Assembly: GCA_027919835.1 (NCBI GenBank)
Contig: JANVFP010000018.1
Span: forward strand, 682,001 to 746,000
Direction: 5' to 3'
Source: Lentinula raphanica
Taxonomy: Eukaryota > Basidiomycota > Agaricomycetes > Agaricales > Omphalotaceae
DNA length: 64,000 nt
Positions 1-12,366 of this stretch are shown here, piece by piece. The first letter of the stretch is position 1. Every line of letters begins with the position of its first letter. The notes under the pieces were generated by a model, which worked only from the letters and a program-made list of their open reading frames with translations, made no database searches and was not told the origin of the DNA. The position numbers and the translations under genes were made by a program.

Positions 1-3000
1 ACCATGGGGAAGCCACTCACACTTGTCGCATGGCGAAACATTACGAACGGGAGGTTGGACCGAGCAGCAACTTCGTGTTCAGCGCCTATGATGATCCCCT
101 TGTCCATGAGGACCGCTGTTGCAACACCGTATGAACATCGACCGAACAGTCAGTAAGAGGAAACAATGACATACATAACGGATAGAAATCAAGTGGGATG
201 TTAACACTCTCTTTCACATTCTCGGAAAACTCATTTTGATCCTGTGTCGCAGGCGCCTCGATGGACAATGCATTTAACCACACGCGGATACCTTTACCAT
301 CAAAAGCCCATAGCGAATTCTCCAATGCGGCGATGCCTCGCAAGTGTATCCAGCAAAACTCGATCCGATCTGCAAAGATTTGCATGTCATATTTGACTTC
401 TTGGTTTGCGGACTACGTCCAAATTATGATTAACGAAAAACAGAGGAAGCATATATAAAGTCCTCACCTTCCTGGGTCTAAGCAATACTAGCTGACCTCC
501 CACGACCATTAACACCGTCGCGACTGCTAGATCGTCCACAGGGTCCCCGAGTTCTAGCAAAACCCTTGATTTGAGTCTTTTTCAGTAAGACGTTTCTCGA
601 CATACGTTTTTGTGCGCTGGGTATCATCCAACTCAACATTCTCACCGCACTTGGTGTCGCTATGACTCCGTTGAAGGTAATGCTTCCACAAAGATGAAGC
701 TTTATAGTATCAGCAGTCGGGATAATCAAGAAATGAAAGAGCGTGTTATCGGCGCAATAAACGAGGAGGGAGTTGTCCACCAAGGATAATATGATGATGG
801 GCGAAGACATGACTTCGCGGTGTAGAACATTTTGGTTGCTCAGTTCTAGGTCTCGCGAATAAAGCCTGATCTGCACGAAGTAGACATAAGCACCGACGTT
901 GTGACGATTGAACAAAAATCATACTTGATGCGTCTTGGATACTTCTACTGCTGCGATCAATACGTGATGAAACCAAAGGAGACCTCCTTGAACGGAAAAC
1001 GCTTGCTCTTGTACGGGATCAACGAACAACTTCCATCTACCTGAACTGGCGCTATAATGCACGAGACCCCGCCGGCCAGCAATAGCAATCAGGCGCCCGT
1101 CGGAGCTCAAAGAAGAGTAACGTATGGGCCAATTGGTGGCGAGATAGCTTTGAGGGATCTGGAGAGAGGGACCATGGGCACAAGTTGCAATTTTGGCAGG
1201 TAAAAAGCGCAATCACCTTGATATGTTGCCAGACGTCTGATTCCGGGTTTATGATGCTGATATCAGGTTGGTCTGCACCACGATATACCAGTGCACGATC
1301 TTCGAGTTGCAGAAAGGCATACCGAGTATTGTCCTGCGAATGCGAAGTATAAATTTGTACCTCGCGAAAAGGTACGAAATGGACATACGGGAGAATGTTG
1401 ACCGGTGGTAGCACTTTTCGCAAATGGGAGAATGAATACTTGGCCATCAATAGCTGGATCAAAATTGAGACATGAACATGCACTGCATGACGGGCAGCTA
1501 ACTTACTTTTCAACGAGGGTTGAGCGAGTACGATGAGTTCAAAATTCCCAGGTGCCCAAAACTACTCTTTATCAGCTGCACCCGTGCGCTGCGTTGAGGA
1601 ATGATACGCACCAAATTCGATACACCGTACATGAAATGATCCTGGAATCTGTTTCGTAGATGAATCAAACCACATATTGCAATTCATTTTAGACAGAACT
1701 CACTTTTGTTCATCGGCATCTTCAACTCCAAAGCCGGAAACCAAGCATCTGCCTCCGACACTGAACAATCCCCAGCCATGCTGCCACCCAACGGCAAGGA
1801 CATATCCATCTGAGCTCCATTCCATTGCACACACAGGTCCCGTTTGACGATTGAACGGATTATGGATCTCGATTTTTTGAGAGGTGGGTAAAGCGCCTTC
1901 GTCACCGGGGAAAGTGGTGAATTGGATTCCACCCCTGAGAAACACCGTTCGATGATGATTTCCAAAAGGGAAAGCAAAACTTGTACACTGACCCAAGCAT
2001 ACCAACTGCAACCAGCAAGAACTTCGCATTGACAACCACTCGAACTGCACGTCTAGGCTCGAAGTACGCTGACTGTTGCCCTTCTTCAGGTTCAACGCGC
2101 TTCTGCTTCTGTACCCAACGAGGCGTTTCAAAGTTGTGTATGCACGTCCCCGTCCATTCGTTCCGTTGGCCGTCAGCAACATGTGAATTAGCGAAAGTCT
2201 GGGGTCGTGCAGTCTCTGACAAGTTTGGATCTGTGTTGTTACTGGGTAACTCTTCTGTGGGTGGTTCCTCGTTGTGGTTGAGATATACAATGTAAGCTCT
2301 TCCATCAGAGGCAATCCAACTTTCCACGCCTGTGTTACGATCATGTAGGATTTGAGAGATAGTCACTGCCAGTCTTTCAGTGCTGATGATCAAAAGGCAG
2401 CTTTTGCGGCACTGACCTTCTGGCTCGACTAACCACCCAAAGTCATTATCATTGATGATCCATTGATCATAATCATCAAGCTTCCTCCTCCGTCTAGATC
2501 CATATTCCTCTTCATCGTTGAGTTCCGGCTGTCCCTCATCTTCCTCTTCGGCTGCTGGCCAAGGTACCCGTTGTATCGCCGGTGGACTTTTCGTGGAAAA
2601 CACGATGTTCTGTTTTCGCAGGGATACGCTGGAACACTTCAGAATGATATTCTTAGTTGGGGAAATGCACGGACCTAGCCAGAGTCCCTTCCACTCGTAT
2701 GACACCTTCGAACTGCAAACTCACACTATTCAGGGAAAATGCTTCTCCAGGTCCAGCCAAGAATTTCCTTTGAGCATTTGTTGGGAGAGGTGGAATTTGA
2801 TATGTAGATTCGTTTGCATGAAATATGACAGTGATGAGTACAAGATACGACTCTGAAGTCTGCAATAGTGACATGTCATCTTCCTGTGCCCAGTACAATA
2901 TGCAACTGCGCACCTGTATGACGATGCGGGATCCATCTGGTGACCAGTGAGCCTCTCTGTTCTCCCCGTGGTCGATGATGGACGTAGGAGTACGCGACAG

Positions 3001-3231
3001 AAAAGCCAAAACTGCTGATGGCTAATAAAATCCATTGTTTGAATTGAGGTTCGGGTCAATGTAAGCCATTCAACTCACTCGAACGCGCCAGACTGATATG
3101 CCATTTCTTGTGAGTGTACAAAAGAGCGATTTACGTGGACTTGGACATATTCCGATGACGATTTCTGGCGGAATGTTAGGGAGAGCTGGAACTGTTGAAA
3201 GTCGCCTTGCGGTAGATGTGGGGAAGTACAT
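1..3231 (-). CDS. RIC1: RIC1-type WD40 protein, Rab6/Ypt6 GEF subunit (3' part outside window)
   Basis: Ric1 pairs with Rgp1 to activate the Golgi GTPase Ypt6/Rab6 in retrograde transport. The start is the ATG at 3229-3231: exon 1 (3079-3231) reads MYFPTSTARRLSTVP and ends GISVWRVR, followed by a 57 bp GT-AG intron (3022-3078) and PSAVLAFLSRTPTSI. This is the usual fungal Ric1 beginning with WD40-like blades. Further in, SYLATNWPIRYSSLSSDG and RWKLFVDPVQEQ (about 1000-1160) match the Ric1 core just before the RIC1 domain. GKGIRVWLNALS with NIPLDFYPLCMSLFP (about 200-310) matches the start of that domain. Several short introns break the frame. The C-terminal RIC1 domain continues beyond position 1. 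Identification is firm from motif order; internal exon ends are approximate. Confidence 0.9.
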
Positions 3232-4263
3232 TGAAAGACAAACGTTCTCCCTATGATGCTGGCAATAATATGTCGTCCATCAAGCGGTGAGAGGAAAACC
3301 GGTAAACCTTGAACTCGAGCTGAATCCGGTCTGTCACTGGTGGTGGTAAAGGAAAGAGTAACGGCCCGGGCCCCGGTCGCTTCGTTGGCCGAAACGTCCA
3401 CCAGTGTTCATCGTTTTGAACAACGACAACGCTATGGCATAACATTATCTCAAATACTATACGGGGGCGAAACCGCACTCCCGCTGCGGGCTACCGGCGA
3501 CTGGTTATCTCAGGTTATCTCCCTCCATGGCGAAATTTTTGCTGCATCTGTGACAATGTGAGCGAGCATACTACCACGTCGCCGTCGGGCACCGCACGCA
3601 TACTAGTATCTACTATCAAGTGACGCGGTGCGCAGGCAATCTTGATACAGTGCCAATAGTGATAGCATTCAAGAAATCTCGCTCACTACCCATGCTGCAC
3701 TAGGCTGCACCTGGCTGCACCTTATGCCAAAATGATGGTGAGCATCTGGTGAGCATCACAATTTGCACATTGCTTTCGGTTATCGCTCCTACATAGATAA
3801 GCACTGCTCCAGCTCGGCCACCGACCAAAGGGTGAGGTAGGACCTTATGGTCATTTCACTCAATCTTGACGGACCCTACTCACGATTGAATTTGCAGACC
3901 TCGAGGGGGCAGTGGGCAGTGGGCACTGGTGAGTCGTGACTGCGTGCACAGGCATGAACTTGCATGTGCAAAGAGAGGCAAAGACTCAGAGATGCAAAAC
4001 TGGTGCCCTGAGTGATGCACTACCGGCGGACCATTGCTAAATTTCGGACGCGATTGCTGATCAGTGATAGCTGTTTCAGATCATGCGATGGTTGCATCTC
4101 AAACAGATATTATCGCTTACTTGCGCTCTCTTGCGCCTTGTCGGCCGTCCTACAGAAGCCTACAGTTTATATATAGTCGAAAGCAACGGAATCTTTGCTA
4201 TCGCTCCTTCAAAGTTCGCTCTCACCAAAACTTTTACACACAAGCTAGAAGCTGGTCTTCGCA
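3232..4263. other. Intergenic region with TATA-like element
   Basis: Divergent promoter space between RIC1 and the kinase-like gene. A TATATATAG run at 4168-4176 lies about 90 bp before the ATG at 4264 and is the likely TATA element of the right-hand gene. Short direct repeats of GGCTGCAC (3698-3720) and GGTGAGCATC (3736-3758) are present. No coding or RNA gene was recognised. Confidence 0.5.
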
Positions 4264-5463
4264 ATGACTCGATGTCATTATCTCTTTTTTCTTTTCACTT
4301 CACTATGTATCACTATTCCGGCTGTCACACATGCCGCACCAACGCCCTCTCTGAACTTGTCCGCTATTGTCCCGTATTCGCAACTGGAACGTCGTGACCC
4401 TCGATCTGAACCTCGTATAAATACGAAAGAAGAAATTCTGGGTATATATGATGTGAGTCCTGTTGCTATTTTGAATTTCTCGAACTTTGCCAGTTCATGC
4501 GATTTGAATCCAGCGCTTTTGGATTGTAGATGTCTTTGGAAGAGAATATTTCGACAAGCTTGACTCTGAGCCCGACGGTTTCCGAAGTGAGTCTCAATAT
4601 CCAGTGTTTGAGAACTTTAGCACTTACACTGTATTCGACGATAGAGAAGAATTTACCCATTCAAACGAGGATTGGCGCGAACATCCCCAATCCGGAAGGT
4701 CACAGTCAAACAGAATTAGCTTTTGTGATGGACTCTTCGAAGACCAAGATTACTGACGTCGCAAAAGGCTTCACCTCGTGGGACAAAATGGTCGAATGGG
4801 AAGCTTACAGCGAAGTCAAAGTGCTTCAGAAGACGAAACTTGTCACTGGGTTGTATTCAGATCATGGGAGGTTCGGCAAGTGGCCCAGAGAAAACCACTA
4901 TATGCCTGTCATTCTGATGAAATATGTGGAAGGGACGCCTCTTGTAGATCATCCAATCTACGTGGGGGCGTCCGAGGCTGCTCAACAGCGTCTAAGGAAA
5001 GATTATGAGGCGATGTTAGCGGAAGAACTCTGGCATATCGCAAGTATATTCCGCATCGTTCATGCGTGCGTTCATAATGTCTTCGTTAATACGCCGTTCG
5101 GTTAATGATTTGCTTTGCAGTGATATCCACCAGCGTAACGTTTTGGTGGACATAGTCCAGAAGAACAAGCAGTACAAGATAACTAAGTTGACAATCATCG
5201 ATTGGGGATATCCTGGTGTCTTCACTGTCCTCGAAAACCTGACCAAGGAGCAGTTTGTAAGTCGCGAAATTCCATCTCAAGCTGAATCAGAACTATATAC
5301 TATCATCTAGATAGAATGGTTTCCACAACGCTTCGATTACTGCAACATCGGTCCAGCAGAGCAGGCCCAGCAGGTTGACCAGGCCGACAAAGGAAAGAAG
5401 TTCAGCAGAGGCGGTAGAGAAGAAAGAAAGAAGAAGAAGAAGTCCGGATGCGAAATCATGTAG
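4264..5463 (+). CDS. Kinase-like protein with N-terminal hydrophobic leader and C-terminal CaaX box
   Basis: Four exons (4264-4452, 4530-5065, 5121-5256, 5311-5463) join in frame to 337 codons. Residues 1-24 look like a signal peptide (MTRCHYLFFLFTSLCITIPA). The middle is a protein-kinase-like fold: DVAKGFTSW with a candidate ATP-binding Lys near residue 140, then WEAYSEVKVLQ. The splice at 5065/5121 restores HADIHQRNVLVD, a catalytic-loop motif, followed by TIIDWGYPG in place of DFG. The C terminus is a basic run RKKKKKSG followed by CEIM, a farnesylation-type CaaX box much like the K-Ras4B tail. A leader and a prenylation tail should not work in the same molecule, so either the leader is a membrane anchor or another start is used. 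The substrate is unknown. Kinase-fold assignment is moderate; the tail is read directly. Confidence 0.72.
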
Positions 5464-5780
5464 TAATTATTCCTTATGACATTTGTTCTATTTATCTCAG
5501 GCTTCAGCGGTTCCTCTACTGACATATACTGCTGTATTCGAATTTCGAGTCGCTTTATCAAAGTCAGAAGATTTACCGTGCTCGCTCAAAGACACCGCGG
5601 ACCGTGGTGTGAGATGGCAAGAGAGAGAGAGAGGCATACACTGCGCCTGGCTGATTATTTCTACTTTTGGAAAAGTTATTGGAAAACTTTGGGGAAAAGT
5701 CAGATTCCTGTTGACCTTTCGATATATGGATATCAATAATTTGCTGCTCTGCAAAAACTCTAGCAAAAATCGGTTTTCTC

Positions 5781-5869
5781 AAAACTTTTCCAGAGTTGGA
5801 AATTTTCGGTCCACCCCGGGGCGCCCCGGATCGGGGCGGACCCTGGTTTTCCAGCTTTGAAAAAGTTTT
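5781..5869. repeat. Imperfect inverted repeat with GC-rich core
   Basis: The outer arms begin AAAACTTTTCCAGAGTTGG on the left and, read from the other strand on the right, AAAACTTTTTCAAAGCTGG. The inner arms GGTCCACCCCG and GGTCCGCCCCG enclose a GC core in otherwise AT-rich DNA (5808-5842). No target-site duplication was identified. It could be a short MITE-like element or a strong hairpin. Confidence 0.55.
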
Positions 5870-6618
5870 AAGAAGAGGAATTTTTCCCAAAACTATTCTA
5901 AAGTGGCAAACATGAGTATTTCAAAGTTGTAAAATTTCCGAGGAATCAAAGATTTCCAAAAGAATTTCCCCATCATTTTCCAAAAGTAGAAAACATGGCT
6001 CTGCCGCGGTGATAGTTGACTGAGCAAACTTGTTTTGTGCTGAAACTTCGCTCATGATGTCAGATGCCTTGCGCTGCTCATTTCATTCCAATCCAACTGC
6101 AGTGCGTCAAGAACCCCTAGCAAAACCTCGCACGACGCATGCACGACTTTCCAGATTCCCCAACGACTCTTTCAAGTGCTATGCTGCTGCTGCATACAGC
6201 ACACCAAACGCCAGCAAACGCCATGGCACTTCGTAAGACTTCGTATACTACTCCCGCAACGGCTAATCAATCGTCGGTTCATTGCCACGTCCGTTTCAAT
6301 TTCCGAAAAGATTAGCCAGGATTTTATCCGCATTGTATACCACCTTATACCACTGTGAGTCCGAAGCGATGGTCCTCTGTCTTCGTTTACGCGTTTACAT
6401 GGATCGGATGCTCTCAAGCAGTACACCCATTTCTACCGGAAACCCGAAGGATGCAACAACAATGCACAGTCTTGCCTAAGTCTTGTATATGTTGCAAGTC
6501 CGACGGCGAACTTTGCACTGCCCAATTGGCCGCCGGAACGCCTCTCTGTCTCTCCAATCGATTATTTGATCTCACACAGATCACTCGTTTGCATAGCAAT
6601 GCCCTCTTTCCAATCGAG

Positions 6619-6626
6619 TATATAAG
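6619..6626 (+). promoter_or_regulatory. TATA box of the lipocalin-like gene
   Basis: TATATAAG about 107 bp before the ATG at 6733, followed by CT-rich 5' leader sequence. CCAAT words occur upstream. Assigned by position and consensus only. Confidence 0.55.
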
Positions 6627-6732
6627 CCTCCTCGATTTTACTTTTCCTCCCTCACAATCCAATCGACTCCCCCCCGCATTCTACCAAACAAATTTTCTAC
6701 AACCTTCATATCATCATCAATCAGTCTTCACA

Positions 6733-7442
6733 ATGGCCGTCCCAGCAAGTGTTACTGCTATGTGCCTCAATGGAAAATACCAGATGGTAAGAGAGAAATT
6801 CGAGATAGTGATCCTGTGGTTCTGAGTACTGATCACCGATTTCATAGAACAAATCGCTGAGCGATCCCTCTGACGACATGCTCAGCGCCCAAGGTGTCAG
6901 CTGGATGATGCGCAAACTGGTCGCGAAATCCAGCGTAACTGTTACTATCACTCACGCCAGTGACGGTGTAGAGACCCTCAAGCTTGTCCAAGTCGTGAGT
7001 GGTGGGGAAGCTGCAGAACCAGAAGAGAAAGTCCTCGACTGGGTTGAGACGGACAAGGAAATCAAACTCTTTGGCCCTTGCAAGACAAAGTCCAAGAGGG
7101 TTTCGCTCGATGAGGTCCAGGAGCCGTATCTGAAGGAGGGATGGAGCTCAGACACCGTAGAGCATGGATGTGTCCTTGTCCATCTGAACGATGCCAAGGG
7201 TAAATGGAAAACCGAACAGGTCTGTGATATTCAAGTCGCTCTACCTGACTCCATACCTTACTGATTGAATCGATTGCATAGGCCTGGGCATCGGGATAGT
7301 CGATGGCGAAAGACGCCATGTGAGGCGAATCTGCCTTACTGGATCAAAGGGCGAGAAGATCTACAACCGCATTGTCTATGATTATCGTGAGTGTCCCATT
7401 TTCAACGTTGTCGACAAGGGTGCTGATGTAGATGGCGTGTAA
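6733..7442 (+). CDS. Small lipocalin/FABP-like cytosolic protein, possible one-base frame slip
   Basis: The N terminus MCLNGKYQM|NKSLSDPSDD and LSAQGVSWMMRKL, then VTVTITHASDGVE, CKTKSKRVSLDE and VDGERRHVRRI, follow the order of a widespread fungal family of about 180 residues with a predicted lipocalin/fatty-acid-binding barrel; ligand unknown. Exons are 6733-6786, 6848-7219, 7282-7386 and 7432-7442. With the donor after TEQ (7219) the sum is one base short of a frame: GCCTGGGCATC would need one more G to read AWGIGIVDG. An alternative donor GTAAAT at 7200 keeps the frame (173 residues) but deletes the conserved segment before WG. So either an indel or an alternative splice is present. Family assignment rests on remembered motif order. 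Confidence 0.7.
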
Positions 7443-7932
7443 CAGTCGGAGAAAACTAAAGGCTCTCAGATCTCAGGACCGGTCTCTAGTAGTTGTCGAA
7501 TGCATGTATAATAAATATCACTTCGTTTACCAGGCTCCAACAGGTTCTCATATAAGAACTTGATTTTTGCTGAATTTTGAGGAGTTTTTGAGTGAGATCC
7601 GCTGAACAATCAAATTGAAGGCGTCGGGCGGCGTACAAAATGGGCAGTGAATGGACCTTCTTCCGATAACATTAAATCCTTTCCAATAGTCGACGATGAA
7701 GTCTGATGAAGTGTGAGCTGAAGGGAGACTATCCGACCAGGATGCGGGGAATGGGGAGAACGTTTTGGGCGCATATATGAATAGCAGTGCCTGGGTTGAC
7801 ACTTGCGTCAAAAAATGCCGAGACCTCATGTCATGAACGCTAAATAAAAGTCTAAAACGTCGTCGGGTCTTCTCTCTCTCGCCACTTTCTTCTTTTCCCA
7901 GTGAAGAGACGTCTAGGCAAGACCGAAAGCAA
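7443..7932. other. Intergenic region, promoter of the GH72 gene
   Basis: Terminator region of the lipocalin-like gene and promoter of the glucanosyltransferase. An ATATATGAATA word at 7773-7783 is a weak TATA candidate. CT-rich sequence at 7865-7895 precedes the start. No coding or RNA feature was seen. Confidence 0.45.
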
Positions 7933-9887
7933 ATGGCAAAATTCACAACATTCTGCTGGGCTTTGCTGCTTGCCGTCTCATGCTTGATCAACGTTGAAGC
8001 TATTGATAAAGTCACGCGTTCTGGACGATACCTCTACACAGTAAGCTTCTTCTATACGCTTCTCACAGCCTACAGGCCATAACTACTCATTAATTCTATT
8101 AGAGCTCTGGTCGTTTCTACATCAAAGGCGTAGCATACCAAGAACAAGGCGCTGTGATTCCTGGAGCAGACAACAGTTTCCTGGAACCCTCCACATTCAT
8201 CGACCCCCTTTCGGATTCAGACGGATGCTCCAGAGATTTACCATTCCTCCAAAAACTTGGTGTCAATACCATCCGTGTATACAGTGTGAACTCTTCGCTC
8301 AATCATGATTCGTGCATGAGTACGTTCAGCGGGGCTGGGATCTACACCATGTACGTCGAACAGGGTTTTGGTCTCTCGCTGGTTCTCATGGTATCGCTTC
8401 GACAGCATCGACTTGGCTTTACCGCTGAACGGCTCGATCGACCGTGACTCTCCGTCTTGGTCGACTAATCTCCTGGACCAGTACCTCGAAACTATCAATA
8501 CATTCAGCAAATATGACAATGTCCTTGCTTACAATGTCGGAAACGAAGCCATCATATCCAACACCACGGATGTTGCACCTTTCCTCAAGGCAGCTGCGCG
8601 CGATATCAAAGCATACCTGTGCGTTACGTCCCGTTAGATTCATTTCACTCCCGCTAACTAAACCCACACCGGACAGTAATTCTATTTCATCCTCAGCTCT
8701 TGTTGGTTATGCCGCCATTGACGGTGACTCGACTTTCCGCGTTCCCGTGGCCAACTTCCTGTCGTGCGACCCCTCAAACTCCAATTCCTCATCTACATCT
8801 ATTGATCTCTACGGTCTGAACAATTAGTACGTACCCATGATCGGGCATTAGACCGTGTACTAATCCGAGTCTCTGTGCAGTGAATGGTGTGGGGACTCGA
8901 GCTTTGAAGCAGCCTATGCAGGTGTCGAAGGTGACTACGCTGGCTACAACGTCGCCGCCTATTTCAGCGAATTTGGATGTATCACGTCACCTCCACGTCT
9001 TTGGACCGAGGTCGGGTCGTTATTCAGCTCCCAAATGAGCGATGTATGGTCGGGCGGCATCGCCTTCTCGTACTTCCCGGCCGAGAGCGCTCAAGGTCAA
9101 TTTGGGATGGTCAACATCTCGAGTGATGGCAAGACTGTTACGACCGGAGACGACTTTTCGAGACTTGAAGCTCAATACGGAAACGTCACTTCGCCTCCGA
9201 ATACGCCTTCGCAAGGATCGTCTCCAGCATCTTACCCTTCGTGCCCGGGACAGAATAGCTCATTCGCTGCGTCAACTACCCTGCCACCTACCCCGAACGA
9301 AGCAGCGTGCGATTGTATAGAGAGCACGTTCGGTTGCGTGTTCAAACCGCCGACTAGCAACTACTCGTCTATTGTAGGGTCGCTTATCGACACTGCGTGT
9401 GGTCTTCTTGGACAAGCGGGAAGTAGCTGCGATGATATTGGAGGAAACGGAACTACTGGTGTGTACGGTCGTCTCTCTGGATGTGATCCTAGTAAGTTCA
9501 AAAGCTCGTATACTGGTGTATCACAACGATTGACCATATTTCTCAGCCATCAAGCTCTCTTTCACGATGAACGAGTGGTATCAAATAAACGGCATGCAGC
9601 CCGAAAGCTGCAGCTTCGCAGGAAACGGGTCTGTCAATCCTCTGGGAGCATCAGGAACCGCGTCGGCGTTTGCTGCAGAAACTTCTTGTGTGGCCAGTCC
9701 CTCCGCGACGTTCACCCCTACCTTGCCTTCCGGGCTCGCAACAGCTTCGTCCGGTTCAGGCTCTTCCGGCTCGTCTGATTCTGGATCGAATGGTGCAGTC
9801 CCAGTACTTGGTGAGGGTCAGGTGCTGTTGGGAATGATGAGTGTCGCTTTGATTGGTGTTGCGAGTGGAATTTGGACCTTGACATGA
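7933..9887 (+). CDS. gel/GAS family: GH72 1,3-beta-glucanosyltransferase with CBM43, GPI-anchored
   Basis: Elongates and remodels beta-1,3-glucan at the cell wall. Six exons (7933-8040, 8103-8350, 8406-8618, 8677-8826, 8881-9491, 9547-9887) sum exactly to 556 codons plus stop, typical for the Gas/Gel family. A signal peptide (about residues 1-23) is followed by the GH72 domain with FYIKGVAYQEQG, LGVNTIRVYSVN and LPLNGSIDRDSPSW. The acid/base Glu lies in NVGNEAI and the nucleophile Glu in AYFSEFGC. A Cys-rich CBM43/X8 module follows (ACDCIESTFGCVF to GCDP), then a Ser/Gly-rich stalk and a C-terminal hydrophobic tail that fits a GPI signal. All catalytic residues are present and no frame problem was found. 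Tandem secreted genes lie downstream but are not obviously linked. Confidence 0.97.
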
Positions 9888-12366
9888 GTTTCGTTATGCA
9901 AATACAGACTCTTTGGTATAGGTAGAGACATTGCTATGGCTTTCCATGGATGATCTATATACGAGTATAGTACTTGACGAGGATGAACTAGGAATAAGTA
10001 AGTAGTTTAGTCGAACTTGAGTCGGATATTCAAACTCGCAAGATTGCCGACGGCAGAACATTTTCTCTCTCTTTCATTTGACGTCCACGATCGCTCTTGT
10101 CAACTGAAGCCTTTTGTTCCAATAAGTTCCTCAGAACACACATAAACTTAGGTTTACTCCTCGAACACTTCCAACTATGGATCAAGCTCGATTTGGATCT
10201 GCCAAACTGCAAGTCATATACATATTTCGCGTTGTAAATCTCATTGCCGGGCTCAGGGAGTCTTGAGGTTACCTACGGAAGATTGGAAAACTGACCGTTC
10301 TCCTCTTTCCTTCGCTCCAAAGTTCCTCTAAATTTTGGTACGAAATTCTCAACCCACAGGCGACTACTTCACGCGCACTAGACACGCATCAAACTTGCTC
10401 GTATCCGTGCTCTTGTCACATGCATCATCTCTTCGCCAGAAACGGTTCCACAAGGCTCCTGTGGCCTAGTGCAGAGCATCAAGTGTTCCCCCATCTTCTC
10501 AGTCTACTCCCCAAGACCTCCTGGCTCCCTTTTGCTCATAAACAACCATCTCATCAATGACAATGGGCGCATCGCCCAGGCTACTATAGTACTATTCCAC
10601 CTCCCGTTACGCTACTCATTACCTGACCCAACACCTGCAGCATCGCCTCGACCTCGTAACGGGCAGAGAGAAAAGGAAAAGATGAGGGAAGCGAAGTGGG
10701 CGTTTGTATAGTTTCGCCAATTGATAGGATCTTTTCCGTACCTCGAAACTCGAGTCTTCCACTTTACGCGCCACAGCACATCATCACTGCCCTCGTACGT
10801 GAATCAAAGCCCAAGCCCAAGTAATGTAAGACCGTATTTTCACTGATTCATGATGATCTATGAATATGATGACATGGCATGATACCCCAAGTCCCCAAAG
10901 GTGCGATCGTTTTTTTGGTGAATCAGTCGATAGATTATAACAGTACGCTAATTATCATGTCCTGGTTGTGTCCCCAATAGATTTTGCCTGATTCTGCCAT
11001 CCGGAGGCAAGGAATGAGAGAATTCAGTATGATATAGTACTGCCTCTCTTTGTTATGGAGACGAGGGAGGATCTGGGAGGATGAATTGCCATCAAGTCAT
11101 ATGGAAATCACCGACGTACTCTTTCCAATCGGAACGCAAGCAGAGCTCTCGTTGTGCCCGACGTATCTGAGCGTATCTGTCTTGCAGCGGCGGTTGATCT
11201 GCCTGTTCATATGGTTCAGCCATTGCCGATCGGGGCTATAGGCAGTGTATGACTCTCACATCACGACGGCTGCTGACCATGGCCGGGTCGAGTGTTGTCG
11301 GTCAACCACGGTCCAGAGGACTTGAGTGACGGTGAGTCCTATAGTCAACAATAATGGGATAATATGGACTGACACTCGGATAAGGAGAAGGAGTTTTTAC
11401 AGATTTCTACAGACAGCTGCAGTCTGCAATACGATATCAATCAATTCATAATACACAGCTTCCAGCGGGATTTTGCGCTTTATGTGGCCATTAATATTTG
11501 CCAGAAATGGCCTCCATTGGCTTGCCAGTCGGGCAGTGTACGCCTTTGTACACCATGTGTTGCATGCAGATGGTCTGACTGGGACAACCCTTGATTCTGG
11601 CAGCGAAATCACCTCTATGTAGGCTCTATTCCAAGGGCAGAGATTTCATCAGAAATGGTTTTGTCTTTTCCCTGGTACTTATTATATATCGACCGCTATT
11701 AACCGCCACTGCAGGGCAGATACGAGCAGATACGATGCTATACGACGGCGCCACGAGCACGACGAGGCGCAACGCGAGTTCTGCTTGCGTTCCGATTGGA
11801 AGGACGTGTCGGTAATCTCCCTTAATCTCCCCGTGGCACTGCACATGAACGGAGCTCTCCATAGGCATTCAATCACTGTATACATATGATCTGGTGAGTG
11901 ATTTGTTTGAAGGTACTTAAATGTGTTCCTTTTTCCGTTTTTTTTTTCTTGAAAAGAAAATAAATCTGTTTTTGGTTTGGACATAAGCAGAAAGCGATAT
12001 TTAAGTCAAGGGAAAGAGCGGCTGAATACCCCAGTACTATCGCCACGCCGCGCCCCGTTCTGTGAACAGCCAATAGTACTGAATCGCTCCCTTTCTCCAA
12101 GTTGCTGTAACGCTGGTTCGGTATGACCTCTAACGTATGCTCCAAGACTTCTTCTCCTGCTCAACTTCATCACCAGTTACTCATCCCGAAAGAAGGACAC
12201 AAAAGAAAAATTGCCAACTTCCGGCATTCAAAGGTTCTACTTTTTCCATCCATCGGTCAGTCAACACTTTCGTCAGTTGAGCAGAGCGTCAAACTGACGA
12301 GTGTTTTTCATACCGCTAGTCATTTTGTCGCCGCTGTTCATCTCCTCTTTCATCCTTTTGTCACCT
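9888..12366. other. Long intergenic region with repeats, no gene recognised
   Basis: About 2.5 kb. Positions 9888-11100 show no convincing ORF with codon structure and no tRNA. From about 11107 it contains an inverted pair of a dispersed repeat. From about 11980 it carries the promoter block shared by the three tandem secreted-protein genes, including the phrase CTGTAACGCTGGTTCGGT. Confidence 0.5.
11107..11815. repeat. Inverted pair of a dispersed repeat
   Basis: The left arm (about 11127-11205) contains CCAATCGGAACGCAAGCAGA and, further on, GCAGCGGCGGTTGATCT. The right arm (about 11692-11803) carries the reverse complement, beginning TTAACCGCCACTGCAGGGCA and ending TCTGCTTGCGTTCCGATTGG. Direct copies of the right arm occur near 13162-13245 and 15285-15350. 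About 490 bp separate the two arms. It may be a decayed non-autonomous element or an inverted piece of the gene-array unit. Confidence 0.6.

Larger units (their letters stand above)
5464..6732. other. Intergenic region, AT-rich with hairpin repeat and promoter
   Basis: About 1.27 kb without a convincing gene. The left half is rich in AAAACTTT-type words and holds an inverted repeat. The right half is the promoter of the lipocalin-like gene, with several CCAAT boxes, a TATA box and CT-rich leader sequence. Confidence 0.5.

Noticed and set aside
9888..11100. tRNA or other RNA gene in the long spacer
   Set aside because: No cloverleaf with A and B boxes was recognised by eye; a tRNAscan-SE run would be decisive.
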